Shown: positions 17,012-26,193, counted from the first letter of the stretch. The stretch: 64,000 bases of DNA from Verrucomicrobiota bacterium (GCA_023399155.1 JAEWQP010000034.1:1-64000), one strand, 5' to 3'. Notes: generated by a model not told the origin, from the sequence alone. Made by a program: numbers and translations.

Positions 17012-17053
17012 TTGGCTGATTGAGCCTTGCATGTTGGCAAACATATCAGCCAA
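17012..17053. promoter_or_regulatory. Inverted-repeat operator between repressor and primase genes
   Basis: TTGGCTGAT at 17012-17020 and its exact complement ATCAGCCAA at 17045-17053 flank 24 bp that include a third TTGGC half-site (17034-17038). The position between two divergent starts makes it the probable binding site of the XRE protein. Confidence 0.65.
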
Positions 17054-17107
17054 TTAAGGCGCGGATGAAAACCACAAAAAAGTTTGGGATCCGCGGGAGG
17101 CCACCCC

Positions 17108-20032
17108 ATGCCCCGCATCGCTGACGACGAGCTGACCCGGCTGAAGGCGATCCCGTTGCTCGACCTGTGCCGCGACTACGGCATCGAGCTCAAGCCCGCG
17201 GGCAAGGACTGGAAGGGGCGTTGCCCGTTCCACGACGACGACGGGCCGAGCTTCGTCGTCACCCCCTCCAAGAACCTCTGGAACTGCCTCGGGCAGTGCG
17301 GCAGCGGCGGCGACACGATCGCGCTGGTGATGAAGAAGGAAGGCGTGAGCTTCCGCCACGCCTGCGAGAAACTCCGCACGCGACTCGGCGCCGCGCCGCC
17401 GGCCGCGACGATCACGACGCGGATCGGCACCAGCCACGACGCGCTCGCCACGCCCGAGGAGGCGAGCCAGGACGCGACCTTGCTGGGGAAGGTGGCCGAC
17501 TTCTACCACCGCACGTTTTGCAACGAGCCCGCCGCGATGCGTTACCTCCAGTCGCGTGCCTGCTTCCACCCGGAAGCCGTGACGACCTTCCGACTCGGCT
17601 ACGCGAACCGAACCCTTGGCTATCGCGTGCCGCCGCAGGAAACCGCCGCGGGCCGCGACCTCAAAGCGCGGCTGCAACGCCTGGGCGTGCTGCGCGCTGA
17701 GACCGGGCACGAGCACTTGAACGGGTGCGTTGTCTTCCCGATCCTCGATGCCGCGGGGCACGTCGTGCAGCTCTACGGCCGCAAGCTCGCGGTGAAGCTG
17801 CCGCCGGAGGCACCGCGACACCTCTACCTCGCCGGGCCACAGCGCGGCGTCTGGAACGCGGCCGGACTGTCGCCGGGCGCCGACGTGCTCCTGTGCGAGG
17901 CGCTGATCGATGCGCTGACGTTGTGGGCGCACGGGTGGCGCAACGTCACCGCGAGTTATGGGGTCAACGGCTTCGGCCCCGATCACTGGGCGCTGATCGA
18001 ACAACGAAGACCGGGCCGCGTCGTCATCTGCTACGACGCCGACACGGCCGGAAACGCGAAAACCGAGGCGCTCGCCCACGAACTTGCCGCGAAGGGCTTT
18101 GCCGTGTGGCGGGCCGCGCTGCCGGAGGGCAAGGACGTCAACGACGTGGCCCGGGAAGCCGACGACCCGACCACAGCGCTGCGCCATGTCGTCGACCAGG
18201 CCAAGAAGATCGGCGGACCTGTCACCGTCGCGGCTCCGGCCTTGGAATCCCCCACGTGCGCGCCCGCTTCTTCTTCTTTAGCTGCTATAGCGGCTAAGAA
18301 AGAAGCTGCTGCTTCGCCCCTCGATGCGCTCACCGTGGTGAAGCACGACGCCGAGGAAACGATCCTTGCCCTCGACCAGCGCACGTATCGCGTGCGCGGC
18401 CTGTCGAAGAACACCGGCTTTGAAGCCCTGAAAGTGTCCCTGCGCGTCGCCTGTGGCGACCTCTGGCACCTCGACACGCTCGACCTTGCCCAAGCGAAAC
18501 AACGCGCCGCGTTTGTCGCCGCCGCGGCCGATGAAACCGGCCTCAAGCCCGACACGCTCAAGCGCGATGTGGGCCGCCTGCTGATGAAGCTGGAGGAGAT
18601 CCAGGAGCAGCGCTTACGCGCCCAGGTCACGCCGGAGGCGAGCGCGCCGAAGATGAGCGAGGCCGATCGCGCCCAGGCCCTCGCGTTGCTGCGCGATCCT
18701 CGCTTGCTCGATCGCATCCTCGCCGACTTTGCCGCGTGTGGCGTCGTCGGTGAGGAGACAAACAAGCTCGTCGGCTACCTCGCAGCGGTATCCAGGAAGC
18801 TCGCGCAACCGCTCGCCGTCATCGTGCAGAGCACGAGCGCGGCGGGAAAGACGGCGCTGATGGAAGCCGTGCTTGCCTTCGTGCCGCCGGAGGAGCGCGT
18901 GAAGTACTCCGCGCTCACCGGGCAGGCGCTTTATTACCTCTCGGACGCCGACTTGCGGCACAAGATCCTCGCCGTCGTGGAGGAGGAGGGCGCGGAGCGC
19001 GCCTCCTACGCCTTGAAGCTGCTGCAATCCGAAGGCGAGCTGACGATCGCGGCGACGGGCAAGGACCCGCACACAGGCCGCATGACGACCCAGGAATACC
19101 GCGTCGAAGGCCCGGTGATGATCTTCCTCACGACGACCGCGGTAGACATCGACGAAGAGCTGTTAAACCGCTGTCTTGTCCTCAGCGTGGACGAGGGCCG
19201 GGCGCAGACGGCCGCGATCCATCGCACGCAGCGCGAGCGCGAGACACTCGACGGGCTCTTGCGCGCCGATGCACGCGCAGCCGTGCTCGCCGTGCATCGC
19301 AACGCGCAGCGGCTCCTGCGGTCCCTGCGCGTGGTCAACCCGTTCGCCGAGCAACTGACCTTTTTGGACGACCGCACGCGTACCCGACGCGATCATACAA
19401 AATACCTAGGATTGATCCGTACGATTGCTCTGCTGCACCAGCATCAACGGCCGATCCGTACCGTGGAGCGCGATGGCCGCACCCTCGAATACATCGAGGC
19501 CACCCTCGACGACATCGCCGCTGCGAACCGCCTCGCGCACGACGTGCTCGGCCGCTGCCTCGACGACATGCCGCCGCAGACGCGGCGCCTGCTCGAACTC
19601 ATCGAGCGCATGGTCACCGAGCATTGCGCGGCAGCGAAGACCACGCGTGAGCGTGTGCTCTTCACGCGTCGCCAGGTGCGCGCCTTCACCGGCTGGGGTG
19701 ACACGCAACTGAAGGTGCATCTCGGGCGCCTGACCGAACTGGAATACCTCTGCATCCATCGCGCCGACCATGGCCAGGGCTACGTTTACGAGCTGGTTTA
19801 CGATGGCGCGGGCAAGGACGGACGCCGCTTCCTCCCCGGGTTACTCGACGTCGAAGCGCTGCGGCGGTCGGGGCAAAATGACGAGCGGTCGGGGGGCGGT
19901 CGGCCCTCGGTCGGGGCTTGGTCGGCGGGTGGTCGGGGCACGGTCGCCCCCGTTTCCTCCTCTGAAAACGCACCCGCGACGGTGCCCACACGCGCAAACG
20001 CACATCAGGACGGCGCGAACGCGGCGGCGTAA
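17108..20032 (+). CDS. Primase-helicase: CHC2 zinc finger, TOPRIM and P-loop domains
   Basis: The 974-residue protein starts at ATG 17108 after GGGAGG. A CHC2 zinc finger uses C39, H42, C60 and C64 (CPFHDDD, NCLGQC). A TOPRIM domain follows (LLCEALIDALT near 260, then VVICYDADTAGN). A P-loop ATPase domain has Walker A STSAAGKT with K581 and an acidic Walker B-like ILAVVEEEG. A winged-helix-like C-terminal part (TRRQVRAFTGWGDTQLKVHL) could bind DNA. This is the layout of DNA primases linked to helicase-type ATPases in plasmids, satellites and ICEs, where they start replication. Six 11-bp iterons lie in the DNA for residues about 927-949. The last 50 residues are low-complexity. The integrase gene starts 12 bp after the stop. 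Confidence 0.93.
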   Translation: MPRIADDELTRLKAIPLLDLCRDYGIELKPAGKDWKGRCPFHDDDGPSFVVTPSKNLWNCLGQCGSGGDTIALVMKKEGVSFRHACEKLRTRLGAAPPAATITTRIGTSHDALATPEEASQDATLLGKVADFYHRTFCNEPAAMRYLQSRACFHPEAVTTFRLGYANRTLGYRVPPQETAAGRDLKARLQRLGVLRAETGHEHLNGCVVFPILDAAGHVVQLYGRKLAVKLPPEAPRHLYLAGPQRGVWNAAGLSPGADVLLCEALIDALTLWAHGWRNVTASYGVNGFGPDHWALIEQRRPGRVVICYDADTAGNAKTEALAHELAAKGFAVWRAALPEGKDVNDVAREADDPTTALRHVVDQAKKIGGPVTVAAPALESPTCAPASSSLAAIAAKKEAAASPLDALTVVKHDAEETILALDQRTYRVRGLSKNTGFEALKVSLRVACGDLWHLDTLDLAQAKQRAAFVAAAADETGLKPDTLKRDVGRLLMKLEEIQEQRLRAQVTPEASAPKMSEADRAQALALLRDPRLLDRILADFAACGVVGEETNKLVGYLAAVSRKLAQPLAVIVQSTSAAGKTALMEAVLAFVPPEERVKYSALTGQALYYLSDADLRHKILAVVEEEGAERASYALKLLQSEGELTIAATGKDPHTGRMTTQEYRVEGPVMIFLTTTAVDIDEELLNRCLVLSVDEGRAQTAAIHRTQRERETLDGLLRADARAAVLAVHRNAQRLLRSLRVVNPFAEQLTFLDDRTRTRRDHTKYLGLIRTIALLHQHQRPIRTVERDGRTLEYIEATLDDIAAANRLAHDVLGRCLDDMPPQTRRLLELIERMVTEHCAAAKTTRERVLFTRRQVRAFTGWGDTQLKVHLGRLTELEYLCIHRADHGQGYVYELVYDGAGKDGRRFLPGLLDVEALRRSGQNDERSGGGRPSVGAWSAGGRGTVAPVSSSENAPATVPTRANAHQDGANAAA
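19866..19952 (+). repeat. Tandem 11-bp GGTCGG iterons, candidate replication origin
   Basis: GGTCGG starts at 19887, 19898, 19909, 19920 and 19931, with GGTCGC at 19942: six units exactly 11 bp apart. One further unit lies at 19866, 21 bp before. The period is about one helical turn and is not a multiple of three, so the repeat is not visible in the protein. It is probably a protein-binding array, perhaps the origin bound by the primase-helicase or arm sites for the integrase. Confidence 0.7.
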
Positions 20033-20044
20033 CCGTAACCGGTC

Positions 20045-21013
20045 ATGCCCTCCGAAACGCTCAGCCTCGAAAGCGCCCTCGCGCGCCACCTCGCGCACCT
20101 GCGCGCGCAGGGCTACACGCCCGCGACCGTGGACTCGCGCGCGTGGATCCTCGGGCTCTTCCGTGCGTGGGCGAGCGAGCGCGGCGTGTCGCTCCTGGTC
20201 GAGGTGACGGCGCCGATCGTGGCGCGCTATCAACGCCACCTCGCGCAGCATCGCAAAGCCGACGGGCAACCGCTGTCCTCGCGCACGCAGCGCACGCGCC
20301 TGGTGCCGTTGCGCACGTTCGGCCGCTGGGCGTTTGCGCAAAAGCTCATCGAGCAAGATCCCGTGGCCGAACTCGTGATGCCACGCGTGGGCCAGCCGTT
20401 GCCTCAAGCGTGGCTGTCGGCCGCCGAGGTCGAAAAGATCCTCGCCGTGCCCAACCTCGACGGCCGCCGTCCCGCCGCGGGCCTGCGTGATCGCGCCATC
20501 ATGGAAACGCTCTACTCGACGGGCTTGCGGCGCATGGAACTCGCGCGCCTCACCGCGGCCGATCTCGACTTCGCCGGGGGCGCGGTGCGCGTGCGCCAGG
20601 GCAAGGGCCGCAAAGATCGCGTGATCCCGATCGGCGAACGCGCCTTGCTCTGGATCGGCAAATACCTCGCCGACGCGCGGCCGAAGCTGGCCAAGCCAGG
20701 CGATGACGCCGGGGCGTTGTTCCTGACGGAGCAGGGGAGGCCGCTCACGTTGCGTTACCTCTCGGCCATGGTCACGCGCTACGTCAACGCGGCCGGGCTG
20801 GGCAAGGCCGGCTCGTGCCATCTCTTCCGCCACACCTGCGCGACGCTCATGCTCGAGCACGGCGCCGACATCCGCCACGTCCAGGAGCAGCTCGGGCACG
20901 CCTGCTTGCAGACCACGCAGGTTTACACGCACGTCTCGATTCGGAAGCTGAAGGAAGTCCACGCCGCCACGCACCCCGGCGCGAAGCTCGCGCCCCCGCA
21001 CGTCGTCGAGTAG
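20045..21013 (+). CDS. Tyrosine recombinase / integrase (XerC/D-like)
   Basis: The 322-residue protein has an N-terminal SAM-like core-binding domain (residues 5-110) and a catalytic domain. The active-site residues are present: Arg in YSTGLRRMEL, Lys in QGKGRKDRVIP, His-x-x-Arg in HLFRHTCATL, His in LGHACLQTT and the nucleophile Tyr in QVYTHVSI. Length and layout are of the Xer/phage-integrase type. It starts 12 bp after the primase stop, so the two are probably one transcript. As the last gene of the element it may carry out integration and excision. A terminator follows it. Confidence 0.95.
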   Translation: MPSETLSLESALARHLAHLRAQGYTPATVDSRAWILGLFRAWASERGVSLLVEVTAPIVARYQRHLAQHRKADGQPLSSRTQRTRLVPLRTFGRWAFAQKLIEQDPVAELVMPRVGQPLPQAWLSAAEVEKILAVPNLDGRRPAAGLRDRAIMETLYSTGLRRMELARLTAADLDFAGGAVRVRQGKGRKDRVIPIGERALLWIGKYLADARPKLAKPGDDAGALFLTEQGRPLTLRYLSAMVTRYVNAAGLGKAGSCHLFRHTCATLMLEHGADIRHVQEQLGHACLQTTQVYTHVSIRKLKEVHAATHPGAKLAPPHVVE

Positions 21014-21036
21014 CAGCCTCTTCCTTAGCCGCATCG

Positions 21037-21072
21037 ACGCCGCGTCCGGCCTTGCCGGGCGCGGCGTTTTGT
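21037..21072 (+). terminator. Rho-independent terminator after the integrase gene
   Basis: A long GC stem ACGCCGCGTCCGGC / GCCGGGCGCGGCGT with a tiny loop ends in GTTTTG. It stands 24 bp after the integrase stop and marks the right side of the element's gene block. Confidence 0.88.
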
Positions 21073-21288
21073 TGTGCCTTGAAGCGCTCGCCGCGCGCCT
21101 GACGCGTGCGGATCACGCGAGCAAACCGAACCCCAACCCCGGAGAAAAACACTCCTGATCCTCGCGCCGTTGCGCGGCGCACCTGCTCTTTGACTTGGCT
21201 TCGGGCCTCTCGACCTCGCGCCCGGCCTCTCCTTCGCGGCGAAAACCCGCGCCACCTGTTACGCTGCACTGGATACGACCGCTCTAGA

Positions 21289-21600
21289 GCTGGCCGTTCA
21301 CATGAACGGGAGGATCTTCGATCCAGTTCTGGGAAGGTTCCTCAGTGCGGATCCGAGCATCGACGGGGTAAGCGATAGTCAGGGGTATAACCTGATACTC
21401 CTATGTCCACAATAACCCGCTCAACGCGACCGACCCGAGCGGGTACTTGAGCCTATCGGATGTCGCAAAGATAGCAGTGACGGTCGTGGCTGCCGTGGTG
21501 ACCGCAGGAGCGGCGCTCGTGGCTGTGGGAGCGATGAGCGGTCAGTTCTTTTCACTGACGCTTGCGCTCCAAGTCATGGCAGGTGTGGCCGGAGCACCGT
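21289..21600 (+). pseudogene. Remnant of a second Rhs C-terminal core, frameshifted
   Basis: The DNA encodes VHMNGRIFDPVLGRFLSADPS and then, in the next frame, YSYVHNNPLNATDPSGY. One extra base near 21393 (in AACCTGATAC) breaks the frame within the otherwise perfect Rhs motif YNRYSYVHNNP. After the core border a hydrophobic stretch (VTVVAAVVTAGAALVAVGAMSG) follows, as is common at the start of Rhs tips, and then the homology stops abruptly at corA. There is no start codon or cage. It is probably a dead tip left by recombination and matches the left Rhs tip only in its core. Confidence 0.8.
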
Positions 21601-21603
21601 CCT

Positions 21604-22308
21604 TATCGTCCGGATCGGCTCGTGACACTTCGCTTCGACGAACCGATGCCATTCACGGGATTCGCGATGCGATACGAACGCAATCCGGAGGCATTCCAGA
21701 CCGCTCAACGGCTGTTTCTTGGCTTGTTCGATGAAGTCGTTGATCGCATCGCCGACATCCTCGAATTCGTTGCGTCCGACCTAAACTCGCTTTCCACGAT
21801 CATCTTCTTGGGCGAGCACCGGGAGCCAGGCACCATCGACTACAACAATCTGTTGAGGCGGATCGGCCAGAACGCGGCACGCACCGCGAATGCGAGAGAG
21901 AGTCTGGTTAGTCTTCAGCGCGTACACGGCTTTTTCACCGAAACCTGCGGAAGCCTAAGCTCGGAACCCGTGGACGAACACTGGCGGATCACGGGCAAGG
22001 ATGTCAGTGCGCTTGCAGATCACGCCAACTTCCTCTCAAGCAAGGTCACTTTCATTCTGGATGCTACCTTGGGCCTGATCAACAGCGACCAGAACACAAT
22101 CAACAGCCAGCAGAACAGGATCATCAAACTCTTCTCTGTCCTGGCTGTGGTGCTCTTGCCGCCGACCTTGGTCGCGAGCATCTACGGCATGAACTTCCTG
22201 CACATGCCCGAATTGCGGTGGACCTGGGGGTATCCGTTCGCGCTCGGGTTAATGCTGATCGCGGCGGTCTTGCCGTACCTTGTATTCAAATACAAGAGAT
22301 GGCTCTAG
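21604..22308 (+). pseudogene. corA: 5'-truncated corA magnesium/cobalt channel gene
   Basis: From YRPDRLVTLRFDEPMPF on, the frame follows CorA to its end: VDRIADILEFV, RESLVSLQRVHG, LADHANFL, then the first membrane helix and the signature YGMNFLHMPEL followed by the second helix and the basic tail KYKRW. A full CorA has about 90-100 more residues of N-terminal alpha/beta domain, missing here because the Rhs remnant joins directly at about 21603. A start codon at 21562 within the Rhs DNA would give a 248-residue chimera, but its function is doubtful. Confidence 0.85.
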
Positions 22309-22358
22309 CGCCAGCGGCCCTTCCTGACTCAACGGCACTACGCTGCTGAGCAGCCCAC

Positions 22359-23252
22359 CTATCTTTTTCGCGTCAGGAGATCCACGAGTTCGCGAACTGG
22401 CTCCGTAATCTTGCCCCGGTGCCATGCGACCTGCAGGTCCCACTTAACGGCCGCACCGCGCAGGGGGCGGAAGGTCACGCCCGGAACTTTGGATGTCAGC
22501 ATCAAGGCGGGAAGCAAGGTGACCGCGTCCTCCGCGACCAGAAGCGCGAGAATGTGCGTGAGGCCGCTCGCATTATCCACGATCTTCGGACGAAACCCCA
22601 CGCGCCGGCAAAGCCGAGTGATCCAGTTGTTGAAACCTGGGATATCTTCTGGATCGGCGCCTACGAACATCGCTCTGCGCAAGTCGCTGAGCGCGATATC
22701 GTCGTTAGCCGCCAGTTCGTGCGCCTCTGGCAGCGCAACCACGACGGGAAAAGTCGCAATCCGACGAACGAAGAATTCGCGGGAGATCGCCGCGTTGATG
22801 TTGCCCAAGATCAGCAGATCCAACTCGCCCTGTCGAAGGGCGGCGATCTGCTTGCCCGGAGTCAGGTCGATCAACTGGACCTTGGTTTGAGGATGAGATC
22901 GGCGCAACGCGGCGAGGGCCGGGTTCAGATACTCACTGGCGGCCGACCTCAAGTATCCGACACGCACGGACGAACTCTGCCCTCGAGCCAGTTTTCGAGC
23001 TTCCGAGGTGACGATGTCCGCTCTGGCAACCACCGGGCGCATGCCTTCCAGGAGTACATGGCCCGCTGCGGTCAGCGCCACGCCGCCGTGGCTGCGCTCG
23101 AGCAACTGGCCTCCGATCTCGGCCTCCAGCGTCTGCATCTGACGCGTCAGTGTCGATTGGGAGACGTGCAACTGTTCGGCCGCTCTACTCATGCTGCCGA
23201 ACTCGGTGATCGCGAAGAAGGATCGAAGCAGGTCGAGATTCACGGTCCGCAT
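22359..23252 (-). CDS. LysR-family transcriptional regulator
   Basis: The 297-residue protein starts at ATG 23250-23252 with MRTVNLDLLRSFFAITEFGS. The winged HTH follows: SRAAEQLHVSQSTLTRQMQTLE, with the typical leading Ala-rich helix. The rest (about 90-297) is a substrate-binding-protein-like effector domain, LDLLILGNI. The frame continues upstream but the extra residues lack family similarity. It faces corA end to end (50 bp between stops). LysR proteins usually act on a divergent neighbour, here the region leading to mscS. The effector is unknown. Confidence 0.92.
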   Translation of the reverse strand: MRTVNLDLLRSFFAITEFGSMSRAAEQLHVSQSTLTRQMQTLEAEIGGQLLERSHGGVALTAAGHVLLEGMRPVVARADIVTSEARKLARGQSSSVRVGYLRSAASEYLNPALAALRRSHPQTKVQLIDLTPGKQIAALRQGELDLLILGNINAAISREFFVRRIATFPVVVALPEAHELAANDDIALSDLRRAMFVGADPEDIPGFNNWITRLCRRVGFRPKIVDNASGLTHILALLVAEDAVTLLPALMLTSKVPGVTFRPLRGAAVKWDLQVAWHRGKITEPVRELVDLLTRKR

Positions 23253-23359
23253 CCTGCGTTGTTCCAGACCGAACGCAAGCCGTGGGCATGCGCAATGCGC
23301 ATGGATACGTTTCTCCCCGTGCAGTAGGCGGCGTGAGCCTATCCCGCTATCATCGCGCC

Positions 23360-23656
23360 ATGAACGCGCACCCTCTCCGAAACAATGGCACTGGCCGGAA
23401 TGCCGATCCCTTTTCAAGGGAGACTCGGATCATCGGGGATCCGGCGATCCATACGCCCTGCAGAGGCGACTCATCGCCACGCGATGCCGGCCTGACTCGG
23501 AATATGCGCCTCCAGCGTGCATGTCGGCGCGCCGTCGAACCAGTGACGGTCGCAAGGCTACCCGCGGAAAGCAATTGGGTGCTGCTCCTTTCGGTTCGTG
23601 CCATCGCGCTGTTGGCCATCGTCGTTATCATCGTCGCGCTGATTGCGGGCACATGA
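23360..23656 (+). CDS. Small hypothetical protein with one C-terminal membrane segment
   Basis: A 98-residue frame ends in SNWVLLLSVRAIALLAIVVI, a single hydrophobic helix close to the C-terminus. The first 75 residues are basic and not recognised. It lies in the 620-bp space between the LysR gene and mscS, in the divergent direction, so it might be the LysR target. I see no good ribosome-binding site, and it may be spurious. Confidence 0.3.
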   Translation: MNAHPLRNNGTGRNADPFSRETRIIGDPAIHTPCRGDSSPRDAGLTRNMRLQRACRRAVEPVTVARLPAESNWVLLLSVRAIALLAIVVIIVALIAGT

Positions 23657-23875
23657 CCTTGGACTTCGGAAGACCTGCCGCTCCGGGAGGTCGTCCAAGG
23701 CGCCCAGCCGAATCCTCGCACGATCTATTCGGGTCGTGTCCGCTTGAACCCGGTGAGCTGACGTCGCGTTCACCGCGACGAGGTCACCAGGTTGCAGATC
23801 GCCCGTCCGCTCCGTGGCAGTCCTGCAGTTCCAACTCCCAGTCATTACGTACCTACACAGGCAATTTCCGTTACC

Positions 23876-24439
23876 ATGACCTTTTTCGAGAACTTCTCCT
23901 TTTCATTTCCGGCATCGATTCGACCCGCGCTCGTTGCAGCCGTTGCGATTCTTTCGATCGTGTTGCTCGCGCGTCCTCGTCGTTCGCCGGTGCGTAGATC
24001 AGCCTTTGTGCGGCGTCGACTCGGACTTCCCAAGGGAGTCGTCCGCTGGCTCGTGATCAGCGCGGTGGCGATCGTCGCCTTGCTTGCGCTCGGCATTGAC
24101 CTGGAGGGTCTCTGGTCGACGTTGGTCGCAGCGTTGAGCCTGGTCGCGATCGGTTTCGTCGCGATGTGGAGCATCCTGAGCCACATGCTGGCCTCGATTC
24201 TGATCGTGGTGTTCCGACCGTTCGGGGTGGGCGACCGCGTCGAGGTCATCGGCGACGACCCCGTGACCGGTGAAGTCCTCGATCTGAATCCCGTTTACAC
24301 GACGCTCCGGGCGGAGGACGGCGGCACACTCCAGGTTCCGAACAACGTCTTTTTCCAGAAAGCGTTCAAACGCCACGCGCGGGCCGCATCGACCAGATCC
24401 CAGCCGTCCACCGCTCCGATCAAACCATCAGCCACCTAG
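23876..24439 (+). CDS. Short MscS-family mechanosensitive channel protein
   Basis: The 187-residue protein has membrane segments around residues 14-34, 55-75 and 80-112. The last corresponds to the pore-lining helix (LVAIGFVAMWSILSHMLASI). It is followed by the MscS beta-domain core: RPFGVGDRVEV, TGEVLDLNPVYTTL, LQVPNNVFFQ. It ends shortly afterwards, so the large C-terminal alpha/beta cage of E. coli MscS is missing. Such short forms occur in many bacteria and can still gate. It would release solutes on hypo-osmotic shock. The neighbouring antiporter gene points to an ion and osmotic homeostasis set. Confidence 0.88.
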   Translation: MTFFENFSFSFPASIRPALVAAVAILSIVLLARPRRSPVRRSAFVRRRLGLPKGVVRWLVISAVAIVALLALGIDLEGLWSTLVAALSLVAIGFVAMWSILSHMLASILIVVFRPFGVGDRVEVIGDDPVTGEVLDLNPVYTTLRAEDGGTLQVPNNVFFQKAFKRHARAASTRSQPSTAPIKPSAT

Positions 24440-24658
24440 TACGACTCCAACACTCGACCGGGTCGCCGATACCGCGACGCTTGCGTATGAAAGGATGAGT
24501 CGAAGGTATTTCCGTTCTGGCGGCCGAGGTGCTGGGTGACTTGTGGCATCGATATCGTTCCGGAGCTGTCCAGAGTGTTTGGCGCTTCGTTGGCGAGCAT
24601 AGTTCCCTCCGATGTTGCCTTTGGCGCCTTGCAGAACTCGACTGGCCCCGAGGTCCCC

Positions 24659-26125
24659 ATGGAAGTCGTGTATCTGATTCTGCCGGCACTTCTCGTTGCG
24701 GTCGTCATTGGCTCCGTATGGCTGGACCGCTGGAGCGTGCCGGTGATCCTGGTCGCGCTGGGCACGGGCATTGTCTGCGGCAGCGACGTGCTCAATCTTT
24801 GGCATTTCGACGACATGGTATTGACGAACCAAGTCGCAAACCTCGCGCTGGTTTTCATTCTGTATCACGGCGGGTTTGTGACAAAGCGCGCCAACTTCCG
24901 GGCTGTCGCACTTCCTGCCAGCGGACTCGCCACGTGGGGCGTATTGCTGACGGCCGCCGGGACATTTGCTGTGCTCCGGTGGGTTCTTGGCTGGTCGATG
25001 GAGTTGTCGCTCCTGCTGTCCGTCATCATCTCGTCGACCGACGCGGCAGCGATCTTCTCGATTCTGCGGCGCCAGTCGCTGCCACAGAAGCTCTCCTCCA
25101 CGGTAGAAATCGAGAGCGCGGCAAACGACCCAATGGCCATCCTGCTGACGACGGTCGCAGTCGCGAGCCTCGCGTCGGGCGAATCGTTCCAGGCGTCGAC
25201 CGTCCTGCTCTTCTTCTGGAAATTTGGAGCCGGGCCGATTCTTGGCTATGTGGCGGGGCGTCTTGTCATTCGCCTGTTCAATTGGCTCACCCCACAGGAC
25301 CGTGGATACTATTACGTGTTGTTTCTGGGGGTGGTGATGCTCACCTATGGACTCGCTGAGTTGGCGCAGGCGAGCGGCATGCTGGCGGTGTTTACGGCGG
25401 GATTCGTGATGGGCAACGGCTCGTTTGTTCACAAGCAGGGCGTGCAAAACTTCTCGGAGGCCCTGTCCACCATCATGAATATCGGCATGTTCGTGCTGAT
25501 GGGCGTGCTCGTTTTCCCTCGTCAGTTTGCCGACGTATGGCCGCAAGGCATTTTGCTCTTTCTCGTGCTCACATTCATCGCGCGTCCGGTGGCGGTTTTC
25601 CTCGGCACGATCGGAATGCGGCTGGGTATCCGCAACCAGGTGTTCACAGCCTGGGCTGGTCTGCGCGGCGCAGTTCCGATTGTACTCGCGACATACCCGG
25701 CGGCAGCGGGCCTGTCTATCGGAAACGAGGTCTTCAACCTCGTGTTCTTCGCCGTGATCCTCTCGATCGTGATCCAGGGTTCGACGCTCGGTGTTGTATC
25801 CAAGTGGCTGGGGCTTTCCGAACCCGCTCGGCCCAAGGCATTGTTCAACCTTGAGATGATCACGATGGCGAAAAGCGACTACGACATGGTGGTGGTGGAT
25901 CTTCCCGGACCTAAAGGCGTCCCTGGTCCGCGCCTCCGCGATCTACGGTTGCCGGAAGGAGCGATCGTCACTTTGATTACCCGCGCCGATGAGGTGGTCC
26001 TCCCGAAAGGTGAAACCCAATTGCAGGGCTGGGATCAGGTCACCGTCCTCGCACATGCACCGGACGAGGACCGAATCCGCGAGAAGCTGATCGAGTTGTT
26101 CCCTGCGGAGCAGTCGCCCCCGTAG
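24659..26125 (+). CDS. NhaP2-type cation:proton antiporter (CPA family) with regulatory tail
   Basis: The 488-residue protein has about twelve membrane helices and the conserved acidic site region SSTDAAAIFS and ESAANDPMAI, whose Asp residues are needed for cation/H+ exchange. GLRGAVPIVLA near the end of the membrane domain is also typical. From about residue 400 a cytoplasmic TrkA-C-like domain is present (LRDLRLPEGAIVTLITR). This layout matches the K+/H+ antiporters NhaP2/CvrA. Upstream in-frame starts (24536) exist, but the ATG at 24659 begins directly at the first helix. It probably exports K+ or Na+ under alkaline or osmotic stress. Confidence 0.92.
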   Translation: MEVVYLILPALLVAVVIGSVWLDRWSVPVILVALGTGIVCGSDVLNLWHFDDMVLTNQVANLALVFILYHGGFVTKRANFRAVALPASGLATWGVLLTAAGTFAVLRWVLGWSMELSLLLSVIISSTDAAAIFSILRRQSLPQKLSSTVEIESAANDPMAILLTTVAVASLASGESFQASTVLLFFWKFGAGPILGYVAGRLVIRLFNWLTPQDRGYYYVLFLGVVMLTYGLAELAQASGMLAVFTAGFVMGNGSFVHKQGVQNFSEALSTIMNIGMFVLMGVLVFPRQFADVWPQGILLFLVLTFIARPVAVFLGTIGMRLGIRNQVFTAWAGLRGAVPIVLATYPAAAGLSIGNEVFNLVFFAVILSIVIQGSTLGVVSKWLGLSEPARPKALFNLEMITMAKSDYDMVVVDLPGPKGVPGPRLRDLRLPEGAIVTLITRADEVVLPKGETQLQGWDQVTVLAHAPDEDRIREKLIELFPAEQSPP

Positions 26126-26193
26126 ATTCGGCGTCGCAAGGTTGTCACGGTGGACCGAATGAAATGCCGTCCCGTTCCATCGACGGATCGCAT

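Noticed and set aside
13903..21072. GGCGTTTTG shared by both terminators as an att repeat
   Set aside because: The 9-bp match lies inside two terminator tails, where GC stem plus T-run makes similarity expected.
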